Shown piece by piece: positions 7,980 through 15,897 of a stretch of 64,000 nucleotides of DNA. Source of the DNA: an uncultured Spirochaetaceae bacterium (lineage in GTDB: Bacteria; Spirochaetota; Spirochaetia; Sphaerochaetales; Sphaerochaetaceae); the NCBI GenBank assembly GCA_900315435.1, contig OMYY01000003.1, positions 1 to 64,000 on the forward strand, in the 5' to 3' direction. A program made the translations under genes and the position numbers. The notes beneath the pieces are model-generated. The model worked only from the letters and a program-made list of their open reading frames with translations, made no database searches and was not told where the DNA came from. Position 1 is the stretch's first letter; each line of letters opens with the position of its first letter.

Positions 7980-8983
7980 GAGCAGCAGTACTTTCTCGTT
8001 ACCATAAGAATGGTACGGACCTTGAACTCCGGGAGATACCTGTCCCGGTTCCGGAAGATGATGAAGTTCTCGTCAAAATCATTGCGGCAGCTGTCAACCC
8101 CTTGGATAACATGATTATCCGTGGCGAGGTGAAGCTGATCGTGCCGTATAAAGTGCCGCTTGTAATGGGAAATGAGTTTGCCGGTATAGTGGAAAAGGCC
8201 GGGAACAGGGTTTCCCGTTTCAAACCCGGGGACAGGGTCTACGGGAGAATGCCGCTTGCTAAGATCGGCGCATTTGCAGAATATGCGGCAGTCAGAGAGT
8301 CCGCGCTTGCACAAATTCCGTATTATCTGTCCTATGAAGAAGCCGCAAGCGTTCCGCTCACGGCGCTCACCGCGATGCAGGCCTTTGAGATCATGCAGGT
8401 GAAACCCGGTGAGTCGGTGTTTATCTCCGGAGGGACCGGAAGCCTCGGCGCGATGGCGATTCCCGTTGCCCGAAGCCTTGGACTGCATGTGTACACCAAC
8501 GGAAGCGGAGAAAACGAAGCGCGCGTATTAAAGCTTGGAGCAGAGAAATTCATCGATTATAAAAAAGAAAACTATGCGGATGTTCTCTCAAATGTAGATC
8601 ATGTCCTTGACACACTCGGCGACAGGGAGCTCCCAGGTGAATTCAAGATACTGAAAGCGGGTGGAAATCTGGTATCCCTGAGAGGACTGCCGAATGGAAG
8701 ATTCGCGAAGCGTAGCGGCATGCCATTCTTCCAGCGTGTCCTTTTCCAAGTGGCTGGAAGCAGGTACGACAGGATGGCAAAAGCAAAAGGGCAGACCTAT
8801 GATTTCCTTTTCGTGCATGAGGATGGAAAGCAGCTGGATGAGATAAGCAGGCTGTTCGGCAAAGATCATCCCCTAGAGACATCCATTGATACGGTCTTTA
8901 CGTTGGACCAGATCAACGAAGCTCTGGCAAAGGTCAGACAGGGAAAATCCAGAGGAAAGACGATACTCAGAATGAATGCGTGA
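7976..8983 (+). CDS. NADP-dependent quinone oxidoreductase (zinc-free MDR family)
   Basis: A 335-residue medium-chain dehydrogenase/reductase. It has the GroES-like N domain (AVNPLDNMIIRGE.. VMGNEFAGIVEKAG..RFKPGDRVYGR) and a Rossmann domain around residues 140-260 with VFISGGTGSLGAMAIPVARSLG. The zinc-binding cysteines of alcohol dehydrogenases are missing, as in quinone reductases such as QOR. It probably reduces quinones or enals with NADPH. Its start overlaps the Rrf2 stop (ATGA), so it is translationally coupled and last in the operon. Confidence 0.87.
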   Translation: MRAAVLSRYHKNGTDLELREIPVPVPEDDEVLVKIIAAAVNPLDNMIIRGEVKLIVPYKVPLVMGNEFAGIVEKAGNRVSRFKPGDRVYGRMPLAKIGAFAEYAAVRESALAQIPYYLSYEEAASVPLTALTAMQAFEIMQVKPGESVFISGGTGSLGAMAIPVARSLGLHVYTNGSGENEARVLKLGAEKFIDYKKENYADVLSNVDHVLDTLGDRELPGEFKILKAGGNLVSLRGLPNGRFAKRSGMPFFQRVLFQVAGSRYDRMAKAKGQTYDFLFVHEDGKQLDEISRLFGKDHPLETSIDTVFTLDQINEALAKVRQGKSRGKTILRMNA

Positions 8984-9299
8984 TCTATGATTTTAGGTGA
9001 GATTGGTCGGGGTACAAATTCCTTATGGGATTGGCTTCGGAACGATGGTTGAGAAAAGAATGCGTTGGGGGGTATCCCATGACACCATAATCCTTGCCAT
9101 ACAATCAGAAGTTGGAACTTGTGACGCGCTTCATAAAGGTCTGTAGCACTGCACCAAATCTTCTCCTAAAGGTCATTTCTCTCGTTGACAAAGATTATAG
9201 ATGTTGTCCCCGAAGGCGTATGTTGCGTGCTCCTCTGGCCCTTGGGAGAAGAAGCGTTTTTCCAAAGTCCAGGAAAGCCTGGGTTCCCGTTTCTTCCCT

Positions 9300-9721
9300 T
9301 CAAACACAAATAGGATCATAACCCAAACGTTCCACCTCGATATATGGGGAAAGCGGTCGTGTCGATGAAGAGATTTCCTTCAATCGAGAAAAAAACCGTC
9401 TACCCATCCACGGACAAACGCGCTTCGCTCGATATGGGTTCTGCTGATTTGCCATATTGGGAGATTGCTTGGTGGCTGCCAAACCGAAAACGATAACAGG
9501 ATCTGACGAAATTATCATTTCACGCCATATGCGAAGTCGGGCAAAGTGTCTGGCGCGTTGAAATTGTCCGAGAGGTGGATGACGATGTCTGCCAGAGCAA
9601 GACTGAAATTCGTTTTGCCACTGCCGTTTTGGCCATAGAGCATTCCATTCTTGATGATGCCATCACGAATGGTGGATGCATGGAACTCATAAGACCAGAG
9701 GGCTGTCAGGTCCAGTTCCAT
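9300..9721 (-). pseudogene. AAA-family ATPase (RloA/AbiL-like), N-terminal half, broken
   Basis: On the minus strand, the first 68 residues are open and contain IIKNGMLYGQNGSGKTNFSLALADIVIHLSDNF, a Walker A motif in the setting of AAA15 ATPases. After the stop at 9515 the expected continuation resumes one frame over as YRFRFGSHQAISQYGK..EARLSVDG (about 9520-9415). A third frame then gives RRFFSRLKEISSSTRPLSPYIEVERLGYD, so at least two frameshifts are present. The C-terminal half of such a protein is found on the opposite strand at 5383-6337, suggesting one gene split by a rearrangement. Confidence 0.7.
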
Positions 9722-9824
9722 GGGCTTTTAGATTCTTGATAATTTTCAATGGAAAAAGGAGATAGTCCATCCTTTTCCCAAGATGGCAGTATGCGTCACA
9801 ATTATCCATTGCTCCGTAGTTCTT

Positions 9825-10421
9825 TTACGTGTGGAACTGAAGAATGTACCGTTTGAGCCGCTTCGCGTCCGGGTCTTCCGCATACGTATACCGATAGGAA
9901 GGGATGCCGGCTTTCCGCGCGCCCTCGATATTTTCAGTCCGGTCGTCGATGAAAAGGCATTCCTCGGCTTTGGCCTGCTCTCTCGCCAGAATCGTCTGGA
10001 AATACGCCACATGCGGCTTGCAGAGACCCAGAAGGTGGGAGGGGTAGTGCGCGTCGAAGATCTCCATGTCCCCGCTTCTCCAGTCAGCCTCCCAATCCTC
10101 ACGGTAGGTATTGCTGGCGCTGACCAGCCGGATGCCCTTTCGCTTGAGCTCGAGGAACAGGGTTTTGACCGCGGCAATCGTCCTGCCTTGGAACGCGTCG
10201 CTGAAGGGATCGCCTGTGGTCCGGACATGCCACCGCCTCTCGACCGCGTCCCAGAAATCCCGTATGGCGATGTCTCCTTGGTACAGGCGCTCGCTGTAGT
10301 CGTGGCGGTACCATTCGGAGAACGCCTGCTTGTCAATCTGGTGCGCCCTGCAGAAATCCCGCATGACGCCCTGCCAGACGAGCAGGACATCGCCAATATC
10401 GCTGATCACTATCCTCAGCAT
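9825..10421 (-). CDS. HAD-superfamily hydrolase (subfamily IA), probable sugar phosphatase
   Basis: A 198-residue HAD protein: motif I VISDIGDVLLVW (nucleophile Asp8; the second position is the D-x-G-D variant), a helical cap at about residues 20-85, motif II VSASNT near residue 102, and motifs III/IV with KPHVAYFQTIL and CLFIDDRTENIEGARKAGI. It likely dephosphorylates a small sugar phosphate. The start codon overlaps the end of the GH13 gene by 7 bp, so the two are coupled and the phosphatase may act on a phosphorylated product of that pathway; this is inference. Confidence 0.85.
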   Translation of the reverse strand: MLRIVISDIGDVLLVWQGVMRDFCRAHQIDKQAFSEWYRHDYSERLYQGDIAIRDFWDAVERRWHVRTTGDPFSDAFQGRTIAAVKTLFLELKRKGIRLVSASNTYREDWEADWRSGDMEIFDAHYPSHLLGLCKPHVAYFQTILAREQAKAEECLFIDDRTENIEGARKAGIPSYRYTYAEDPDAKRLKRYILQFHT

Positions 10422-12034
10422 GCGACAACCACCGCTTCAAATGGCCGAAGCCTATCTTTCAGGATGCCATCGTAGTTTCCAAGCACCTTGGTTCCTGCGG
10501 GAATCGGAAACGGTTGCATCCGGTCGGTGAAGTTGCAGGCGACAAACAGCGTTTTCCCGTCCATGCTCCGTGTCCAAGCGTAAATCTGGCCATTATCCTT
10601 GTCGACCAAAGAGAAAGAGCCATACTGGGCGGCGAGGTGCCGTCTTCTGATCCTGATTGCCTGTTTGTAGAAAGAGAGGACGCTGTCAGGGTCTTGCTCC
10701 TCGGATTCGACGTTGATGGTCTGCTTGTTCGGATTGACCCCGATCCAGCTCTTCCCTGAGGTAAAACCGGCTTCCGCTCCACCTGTCCACTGCATCGGCG
10801 TTCTTCCGTTGTCCCGACCCTGAAGCTGGAGCACCTTGAGGATCTGGTCCTTGGAAAAACCTAGCTTTTCCATGTTGTCCCAGTCGCTTTTGCTCTGCAG
10901 GTCACGGAACTGCCCTTTCTCGGTGAAGGGATAGTTGGTCATGCCGAGTTCCTCTCCCATGTAGAGGTAGGGAGTGCCCTCCTCGAAAAGGACCACGGTC
11001 GCCAGCATCTTCGCGGCAAGGGGATTGTCCTTGCCGAAGCAGGACACGCTGCGCACCAGGTCATGGTTCTCCAGATAGCAGCTGCTCCAGCCGCCCCGTT
11101 CCAGGCCGGTCATCCATCTGGCCCGTTCCTGCTTGAAGGCGGCAAGGTCCAAAGGCTCGATCCGGTAGCCGTTGGCCGGACTTGGCTTGAGCGCCTCCAT
11201 CGTGGTGAAGATGAAGCACTCGTCCAGCTCGTGCCGGTCCTCTCCAACGTACCGCAGGCCCTCCTCGGGGGTGTTGCCGCTTCCTTCTCCGACGGTCAGC
11301 CAATCGTACGTGGAAAGCACCTCCCGGTTCATCTCCCGCAGATAGTCATGGATTTTCGGACCATTCTTCACAAAGGGGGTCGGGTCTCCGAAACCGGTCG
11401 GCCAGAGCTTTCCGTCAGGAAAGGAGGTGTCCTTGGAAAGGCCGTTGATCACGTCCATGCGGAAGCCGTCGATTCCCTTGTCGCCCCAGAACCGCATCAT
11501 CTCCCAGACCGCCTCGCGCACCGCCTTGCACTCCCAGTTCAGTTCCGGTTGTTTCCTGCTGAACGTGTGCAGGTAGTATTGGCGGCGGTCCTCCACGTAG
11601 GTCCAGGCGCTGCCGCCGAAGTAGGAGCCCCAGTTGTTGGGCTCGTCGCGCCAGATGTACCAGTCAGCCTTGCCGTTGGTGCGGCTGGCCTTGCTTTCCA
11701 GAAACCATGGGTGCTCGTCGCTGGTGTGGTTGACCACCAGGTCCATGATCAGACGCATGCCACGCCTGTGGACTTCCCTGAGCAACTGGTCGAAGTCATC
11801 CATGGTGCCGAAGCCGGGCCAGATTTTCCGGTAGTCGCTGATGTCGTAGCCCATGTCGTCCATCGGGCTCTGGTAGACCGGATTGAGCCAGATGATGTCG
11901 ATTCCCAGCTCCTTCAGATAATCGAGCTTCTGGATAATGCCCTGCAGGTCCCCGATGCCGTCCCCGTTCGTGTCCTTGAATGAGCGTGGCCAAATCTGGT
12001 AGACCACTCCCTCCTTCCACCAAATGCGTTCCAT
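10415..12034 (-). CDS. GH13 alpha-glucosidase (oligo-1,6-glucosidase type)
   Basis: A 539-residue cytoplasmic alpha-amylase-family enzyme of normal length. Visible are the start WWKEGVVYQIWPRSFKDTNGDGIGDL, region I MDLVVNHTSDEHPWF, region II with the nucleophile in GFRMDVINGL, the acid near TVGEG, and region IV ENHDLVRSVS. The QPELNWE segment is usual for oligo-1,6-/alpha-glucosidases of subfamily 31. It would split isomaltose or short malto-oligosaccharides to glucose. Start ATG 12034 has GGGAGC just upstream; the frame is open further but without homology. Divergent from the M20 gene, with the HAD gene coupled downstream. Confidence 0.93.
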   Translation of the reverse strand: MERIWWKEGVVYQIWPRSFKDTNGDGIGDLQGIIQKLDYLKELGIDIIWLNPVYQSPMDDMGYDISDYRKIWPGFGTMDDFDQLLREVHRRGMRLIMDLVVNHTSDEHPWFLESKASRTNGKADWYIWRDEPNNWGSYFGGSAWTYVEDRRQYYLHTFSRKQPELNWECKAVREAVWEMMRFWGDKGIDGFRMDVINGLSKDTSFPDGKLWPTGFGDPTPFVKNGPKIHDYLREMNREVLSTYDWLTVGEGSGNTPEEGLRYVGEDRHELDECFIFTTMEALKPSPANGYRIEPLDLAAFKQERARWMTGLERGGWSSCYLENHDLVRSVSCFGKDNPLAAKMLATVVLFEEGTPYLYMGEELGMTNYPFTEKGQFRDLQSKSDWDNMEKLGFSKDQILKVLQLQGRDNGRTPMQWTGGAEAGFTSGKSWIGVNPNKQTINVESEEQDPDSVLSFYKQAIRIRRRHLAAQYGSFSLVDKDNGQIYAWTRSMDGKTLFVACNFTDRMQPFPIPAGTKVLGNYDGILKDRLRPFEAVVVAC

Positions 12035-12090
12035 ACATTGCTCCCGGGTTCCCATTTTCTTTGGTTCTGCCGGATTCGGCAATAGTGTGG

Positions 12091-12103
12091 TATACTTCGG
12101 ACC
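12091..12103 (+). promoter_or_regulatory. Extended -10 box directly before the M20 start (leaderless)
   Basis: TGG-TATACT (12088-12096) is an extended -10 element whose last base is only 7 nt from the ATG at 12104. Transcription would begin at or next to the start codon. No Shine-Dalgarno is visible. No strong -35 box is seen, as common with TGn-extended promoters. Confidence 0.6.
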
Positions 12104-13210
12104 ATGTATGTCCAGCAAGAAACGGAAACCCTGCTCCTGCAACTCGCCGCGATTCCCGCGCCTTCCGGGCAAGAGGACCAGCGGGTCGCCTTCATCAAGG
12201 CGTGGCTCGAGCACATCGGGTGCGAGTCTGTCTGCATTGACGACGCGAAGAACGTGGTCTATACCTATCACCCCGAACTTCCGGGACCGGTAGACCTGTT
12301 CTGCGCCCATACCGACGTGGTCTTCGGCGATATGACGCCGCTTCCGATGGCTATGAGCGGGGACACTTTGACCGGCCCTGGCTGCGGGGATGATACGGCA
12401 AGCCTGGTGCTGATGCTCCTGGCGCTCAAGGAACTACGGGAGAGCGGAATCGTCCCCCAAAGGCCGATGGTCTTCGCTGCCAACTCCTGCGAGGAGGGGC
12501 TGGGAAACCTGAAAGGTTCCAGACATCTGGTAGCCACCTATCAGGGAAGGCTCCATTCCTTCACCAGCTTCGACGCCCATTGGGGACAGGTGGTGGACAC
12601 TGCTGTCGGCAGCGAGCGTTACCTGATCACCTGCCGGACCGCCGGCGGGCATTCCTATCGGGACTATGGAGCGAAGAACGCCATCGTCGACATGGCCACG
12701 CTCATCTCCCTGCTTTCCGGACAGACGACTCCGGACGACTTCACCACCTGCAATGTGGGGACGATTGCCGGTGGCACGACGGTCAACTCGATTCCCAGCG
12801 AGTGCACGATCACCTATGAGTACCGGGCGACCAGCAAGGAGTCGCTTGCCGTGATGCGTCGGCAGCTGGAGAACCTGGTCGCCGAGTGCGCCGAACGAGG
12901 CCTGCGCTTCACGGTGGAACCCATCGGTTGCCGGCCGACCGGCAAGCTGGAAAACGCACACCAGCAACAGCTGGTGGCCTTGGCCGAGCGGGTGATACGC
13001 CACAACGGCGGATATCCGGTGCGTTGCGTCGGCTCCAACGATTGCAACGTGCCGCTTTCTGTCGGCATTCCTTCGGTCTGCCTTGGCATCTACGAGGGGG
13101 CGGGCTCCCATACCCGGCAGGAGACGGTCAAGCTCTCCAGCCTGAAGGCAGGTTTCAAGGCGACGCTGGAATATCTCAAGCAGATTGCCCAAGGCGCGCT
13201 CGACTGGTGA
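12104..13210 (+). CDS. M20-family metallopeptidase (peptidase T/carboxypeptidase-like)
   Basis: A 368-residue zinc hydrolase. The metal ligands and catalytic residues are in place: FCAHTDVVFGD (His and Asp), GCGDDTASLVLML (bridging Asp), SCEEGLGNLKGS (catalytic Glu-Glu), and the distal His in GSHTRQE. The dimerisation domain lies at about residues 180-290, with TAGGHSYRDYGAKNAI. It probably trims peptides or deacylates amino acid derivatives in the cytoplasm. The TATACT box 7 nt before the ATG and lack of a Shine-Dalgarno suggest a leaderless mRNA. Confidence 0.88.
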   Translation: MYVQQETETLLLQLAAIPAPSGQEDQRVAFIKAWLEHIGCESVCIDDAKNVVYTYHPELPGPVDLFCAHTDVVFGDMTPLPMAMSGDTLTGPGCGDDTASLVLMLLALKELRESGIVPQRPMVFAANSCEEGLGNLKGSRHLVATYQGRLHSFTSFDAHWGQVVDTAVGSERYLITCRTAGGHSYRDYGAKNAIVDMATLISLLSGQTTPDDFTTCNVGTIAGGTTVNSIPSECTITYEYRATSKESLAVMRRQLENLVAECAERGLRFTVEPIGCRPTGKLENAHQQQLVALAERVIRHNGGYPVRCVGSNDCNVPLSVGIPSVCLGIYEGAGSHTRQETVKLSSLKAGFKATLEYLKQIAQGALDW

Positions 13211-13404
13211 CCGGAACCCATGGCAAACCTGCGCTGTTTGCAGGATGTTCCCATCTCCAACGAGAAGCCCTTTCTTTTCCGCTGGAGTATGTCGGACTTG
13301 GTATGACGAGTTGCTTGTCAATATTACTAACTTTTTATATTACCGTATGTTATATTGACTTTAATGGCATAAACAGGATATCATTGCCCGGTAAGGAGGC
13401 AACC

Positions 13405-13608
13405 ATGGAGGCAAATTTCCGCACGGATTTCGAGCAGGCCTGCCGCCGACACGGAATCTATACGCCGCATCGCATGGATGCTGGCAAACTCAAGGAGAAA
13501 TGGGCGGTTTTCCAGGACAAATGTCCGGAGGACTACCAGGCGATGGTCCGCCGGTATCCGACGGTGACGACTTGGGAAAATCTGATGCATCTCTATTTTA
13601 AGGGGTGA
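13405..13608 (+). CDS. Small hypothetical protein (67 residues)
   Basis: A short gene with a strong Shine-Dalgarno (AAGGAGG, 13393-13399) at good spacing before ATG 13405. It is followed 5 nt after the stop by an intrinsic terminator, so it looks like a genuine monocistronic gene. The product is soluble, charged and helical (TDFEQACRRHGIYTPHRM, then KLKEKWAVFQDKC and WENLMHLYFKG), with no membrane segment and two cysteines. I do not recognise the family. An AT-rich region at about 13315-13382 upstream probably holds its promoter. Confidence 0.7.
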   Translation: MEANFRTDFEQACRRHGIYTPHRMDAGKLKEKWAVFQDKCPEDYQAMVRRYPTVTTWENLMHLYFKG

Positions 13609-13613
13609 TGGGG

Positions 13614-13642
13614 AAGGGGAAGCGCGAATTCCCCTTTTCTTT
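13614..13642 (+). terminator. Intrinsic terminator after the 67-residue gene
   Basis: AAGGGGAA (13614-13621), loop GCGCGAA, TTCCCCTT (13629-13636), followed by TTCTTTT. A perfect 8-bp stem with a T-rich tail. It separates the small gene from the tlpA-like operon. Confidence 0.75.
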
Positions 13643-13658
13643 TGCTTTGGGCGCCTGC

Positions 13659-13670
13659 TACACTTGTTCC
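13659..13670 (+). promoter_or_regulatory. Extended -10 box directly before the TlpA-like start (leaderless)
   Basis: TGC-TACACT (13656-13664) ends 6 nt before ATG 13671 and no Shine-Dalgarno is present. It follows immediately after a terminator, so the redox operon starts here, probably with a leaderless message. Confidence 0.55.
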
Positions 13671-14168
13671 ATGAAACGTGTATCCCTTTTGGTTTCCTTG
13701 TTGCTTCTTTCGTCGTGCCTTTTTGCGGCAAATATCCGCTCGGTCTTTTCCGGGACCGCTCTCAGCGGCATGCCGGTTTCCAGCAGCCAACTGGTTCGCA
13801 AGGAGCGTACACTACTCTTCGTATGGGCCACCTGGTGCGGCTTTTGCCGGGCTGAGATGCCCGATTTGGCTGAAGTTGCCGACGCATACCCCACCGTGCA
13901 GGTCATCGGCGTCTGCATCGACCTCGCGGACAGCAAGGGTGGCATCAATCCCCGCCAGCGGAAGGTCGCGCAGCAGATCATGGAAAAGGCAGGGTTGCGT
14001 GTCCTTACCATCGCCCCGTCGTCCGGACTCTCCTCGACGCTCCTCGACTCCCTTTCCGGCATTCCTGCGGCATTCTGGGTGGACGCGAACGGAGAAATCC
14101 TCGAGGGACCCCTGTACGGACGGCAAACAAAGGAAGCGTTGGTCGAGCAGTTCGAGGCGATGCGATGA
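13671..14168 (+). CDS. TlpA/ResA-like thioredoxin, exported
   Basis: A 165-residue thiol-disulfide protein. It has a hydrophobic leader (MKRVSLLVSLLLLSSCLFAA) with LSSC as a possible lipobox, then a thioredoxin fold with the active site FVWATWCGFCRAEMPDL (CGFC) near residue 60. The cis-proline region is SGIPAAFWVD. It should act outside the cytoplasmic membrane to reduce or exchange disulfides. It opens a three-gene unit: its stop overlaps the next ATG (ATGA), and the FeS membrane protein follows. The start is set by the leader peptide and the -10 box 6 nt upstream; the open frame extends to 13605. Confidence 0.88.
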   Translation: MKRVSLLVSLLLLSSCLFAANIRSVFSGTALSGMPVSSSQLVRKERTLLFVWATWCGFCRAEMPDLAEVADAYPTVQVIGVCIDLADSKGGINPRQRKVAQQIMEKAGLRVLTIAPSSGLSSTLLDSLSGIPAAFWVDANGEILEGPLYGRQTKEALVEQFEAMR

Positions 14169-14293
14169 GAAGGCTTGCGTTGCTTGTCGTCCTTGCCGTT
14201 TGCCTGATCGCTCTCGGGCTGTTCCTAGGCGGTCCGTATGCCGTCTGGCAGAAGGCGGCAAGGCTGTGCATGGAGTGCATCGGCCTTGGATAA
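14165..14293 (+). CDS. CD1871A-like small CXXC membrane protein (42 residues)
   Basis: A tiny gene that overlaps its upstream neighbour by ATGA and its downstream one by 8 bp. The product has one membrane segment (LALLVVLAVCLIALGLFLGG) followed by AVWQKAARLCMECIGLG, ending with a CxxC motif next to the C terminus. This matches the CD1871A family, short proteins of about 45 residues ending in CLECIGIG-like sequences that sit beside FeS membrane proteins in many anaerobes. Function unknown; the neighbours suggest a partner in disulfide or electron transfer. It would be missed by most length cut-offs. Confidence 0.75.
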   Translation: MRRLALLVVLAVCLIALGLFLGGPYAVWQKAARLCMECIGLG

Positions 14294-15170
14294 GCGTCGT
14301 CATTTGCTGCAACTTTGTGTTGCCGCCTTTTCCAACGGCTATCTCTATGGCCTGACCCAAAACCGCCTCTTTACCGGCTGGAGCAAGCGTCTCTGCCTGC
14401 CTGGTCTGCATTGCTATTCCTGTCCTTTGGCCACGACGGCCTGTCCTTTGGGCTCCCTGCAAGCCTCGCTTGCCGCAAGGGACCTTGGCTCTTTCTTCTA
14501 TGTGGCAGGCATGTTGGCGCTCTTCGGTTCAGTGCTTGGACGTTTCGTCTGTGGCTGGCTTTGCCCGTTCGGGCTCTTGCAGGAGCTCCTCCACAAGATA
14601 CCTTTCGGTCCCAAACTCCGGCGGTTGCCAGGGGAGCGGGCGCTACGGGCAACGAAGTTCGCCTTTCTTGGGTTCTTGTGCGTGCTGCTTCCTCTTTTTG
14701 CGCTCGACGCCTTCGGTTTCGGCAAGGATTGGTTCTGCGCCTATGTGTGTCCGGCGGGCACCTTGGAAGGGGGACTGCTGTATGCCGTCTGGAACGAGGG
14801 ACTCCGACCGATGCTTTCCTGGCTCTTTGCGTGGAAGCTGTTCCTGCTTGTGGCTTTGCTCTTGATCTGCCTGGTGGTCTATCGTCCCTTCTGCCGGTAT
14901 TTCTGTCCGCTCGGGGCGTTGTACGGCATGGGCAACCACCTCAGCCCGATCCGCCTGCGTTGGGATGAGCGGAAGTGTACCCATTGCGGGCGTTGCCACG
15001 TCGCCTGTCCCATGGATCTCGACCCTGCCCGAAGCGGACAGATGTCGCTGTGCATCCGTTGCGGGAAGTGTGCCGCAGCCTGTCCCGAAGGGGCGCTCAG
15101 CCTTACGACGCGTCGATGTAGCGCCGGGTCGAAGGTTCCAGCTCAGGGTGCTGCTTCAACAGATGCCTGA
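14286..15170 (+). CDS. 4Fe-4S membrane protein (NapH/CcoG-like) of a thiol-redox unit
   Basis: A 294-residue protein with about five membrane helices and many cysteines: PGLHCYSCPLATTACPLGS, then CGWLCPFG, CAYVCPAG, CRYFCPLG. Two C-terminal ferredoxin motifs follow, CTHCGRCHVACPMDL and CIRCGKCAAACPEG. This is the NapH-like quinol/FeS electron-transfer type. The best start is TTG 14286, which overlaps the stop of the CD1871A-like gene and has GGAG 10 nt upstream; no ATG gives a sensible N terminus. It probably passes electrons across the membrane to the TlpA-like protein. The tail overlaps the convergent gene by 68 bp. Confidence 0.82.
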   Translation: MDKRRHLLQLCVAAFSNGYLYGLTQNRLFTGWSKRLCLPGLHCYSCPLATTACPLGSLQASLAARDLGSFFYVAGMLALFGSVLGRFVCGWLCPFGLLQELLHKIPFGPKLRRLPGERALRATKFAFLGFLCVLLPLFALDAFGFGKDWFCAYVCPAGTLEGGLLYAVWNEGLRPMLSWLFAWKLFLLVALLLICLVVYRPFCRYFCPLGALYGMGNHLSPIRLRWDERKCTHCGRCHVACPMDLDPARSGQMSLCIRCGKCAAACPEGALSLTTRRCSAGSKVPAQGAASTDA

Positions 15171-15897
15171 TCCACATCCTTGTCTCGATCGAGTCATCTT
15201 CCAGATCCTTGCGTTTCTGCATCCGGTAGATACGGGCCAGCAGCCCGATCCTGCAGGCTGGGGAGGGGAAAAGGTCCCGTCGCTTGCAGAAATGGTAGAC
15301 CTGCCGGTAGTTGGAAAGGGCATGGTCCATGTCTGTCCGCCGCTCCTGGCAAAGGGCGAGCAGCAGGCGCATCTCCGCCGTCAGGGTGATTTCGTCGCCA
15401 AGGCCCTGTTTGGATTTGAGAAACGCGAGATAGCGCATCGATTCCTCGTCCATCGCCTTCATTTCCGCGGCGCACAGGTAATCGGCGAAAAGGGTGACCG
15501 CCCGGATGTGGTAATAGAGGGTCCACTGTCCGAAAACCGGCTGTTCGGTGCTGCGCAGCAGGGAGGAAAGCACCTCGCGCGCCTCGACCAGCTTGTGCAG
15601 GCCTAGGAAGCAACTGCCCAGCGCCAGGAAGTTTTCCGCCCGGTCGTCAGTCAGTTGTCCAAAATGGCGTTTCTCCCAGTCCAAGGCGAGCCGTAGCGCT
15701 TCGTTCCAGTTGCCTGCGTCGACGTGCGCCTGGATCAAATTCCGTTCCGCGTCCTGATAGGCCTTGCTCTTCGGCCCGAAGAGCCCGAATCGCCTGGCTA
15801 CCTCGTGTTCCCAGTAGGAAACCTGTTCCTCGCTTTCAGCGAAGAACCTGAGATCCTCGGAACCGGGAAGTATCGCCCGCCGGATCAAGTCTGTCAT
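15103..15897 (-). CDS. TPR-like alpha-helical protein of unknown function
   Basis: A 264-residue, all-helical protein with repeated AxxxL/WxxAL patterns (YQDAERNLIQAHVDAGNWNEALRLALDWEKRH and several further helix pairs), typical of tetratricopeptide-like scaffolds. No signal peptide or catalytic motif. Start ATG 15897 overlaps the methyltransferase stop (ATGA), so the two proteins are made together; a partner role for the methyltransferase is possible but not shown. The 3' end overlaps the tail of the convergent FeS protein gene by 68 bp, which is unusually long. Confidence 0.75.
   Translation of the reverse strand: MTDLIRRAILPGSEDLRFFAESEEQVSYWEHEVARRFGLFGPKSKAYQDAERNLIQAHVDAGNWNEALRLALDWEKRHFGQLTDDRAENFLALGSCFLGLHKLVEAREVLSSLLRSTEQPVFGQWTLYYHIRAVTLFADYLCAAEMKAMDEESMRYLAFLKSKQGLGDEITLTAEMRLLLALCQERRTDMDHALSNYRQVYHFCKRRDLFPSPACRIGLLARIYRMQKRKDLEDDSIETRMWIRHLLKQHPELEPSTRRYIDAS

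Noticed and set aside
5384-9089. TGACACCATA direct repeat at both edges of the oxidoreductase island (5384-5393 and 9080-9089), as a target-site duplication
   Set aside because: Only 10 bp, no transposase or inverted ends nearby, and a direct repeat does not explain the inverted ATPase halves. Kept as a note only.
11063-11983. 306-codon frame on the + strand
   Set aside because: Antisense shadow of the GH13 gene, which has all catalytic motifs on the other strand.
12434-13321. 295-codon frame on the - strand
   Set aside because: Antisense to the M20 peptidase; no homology and low-complexity composition.
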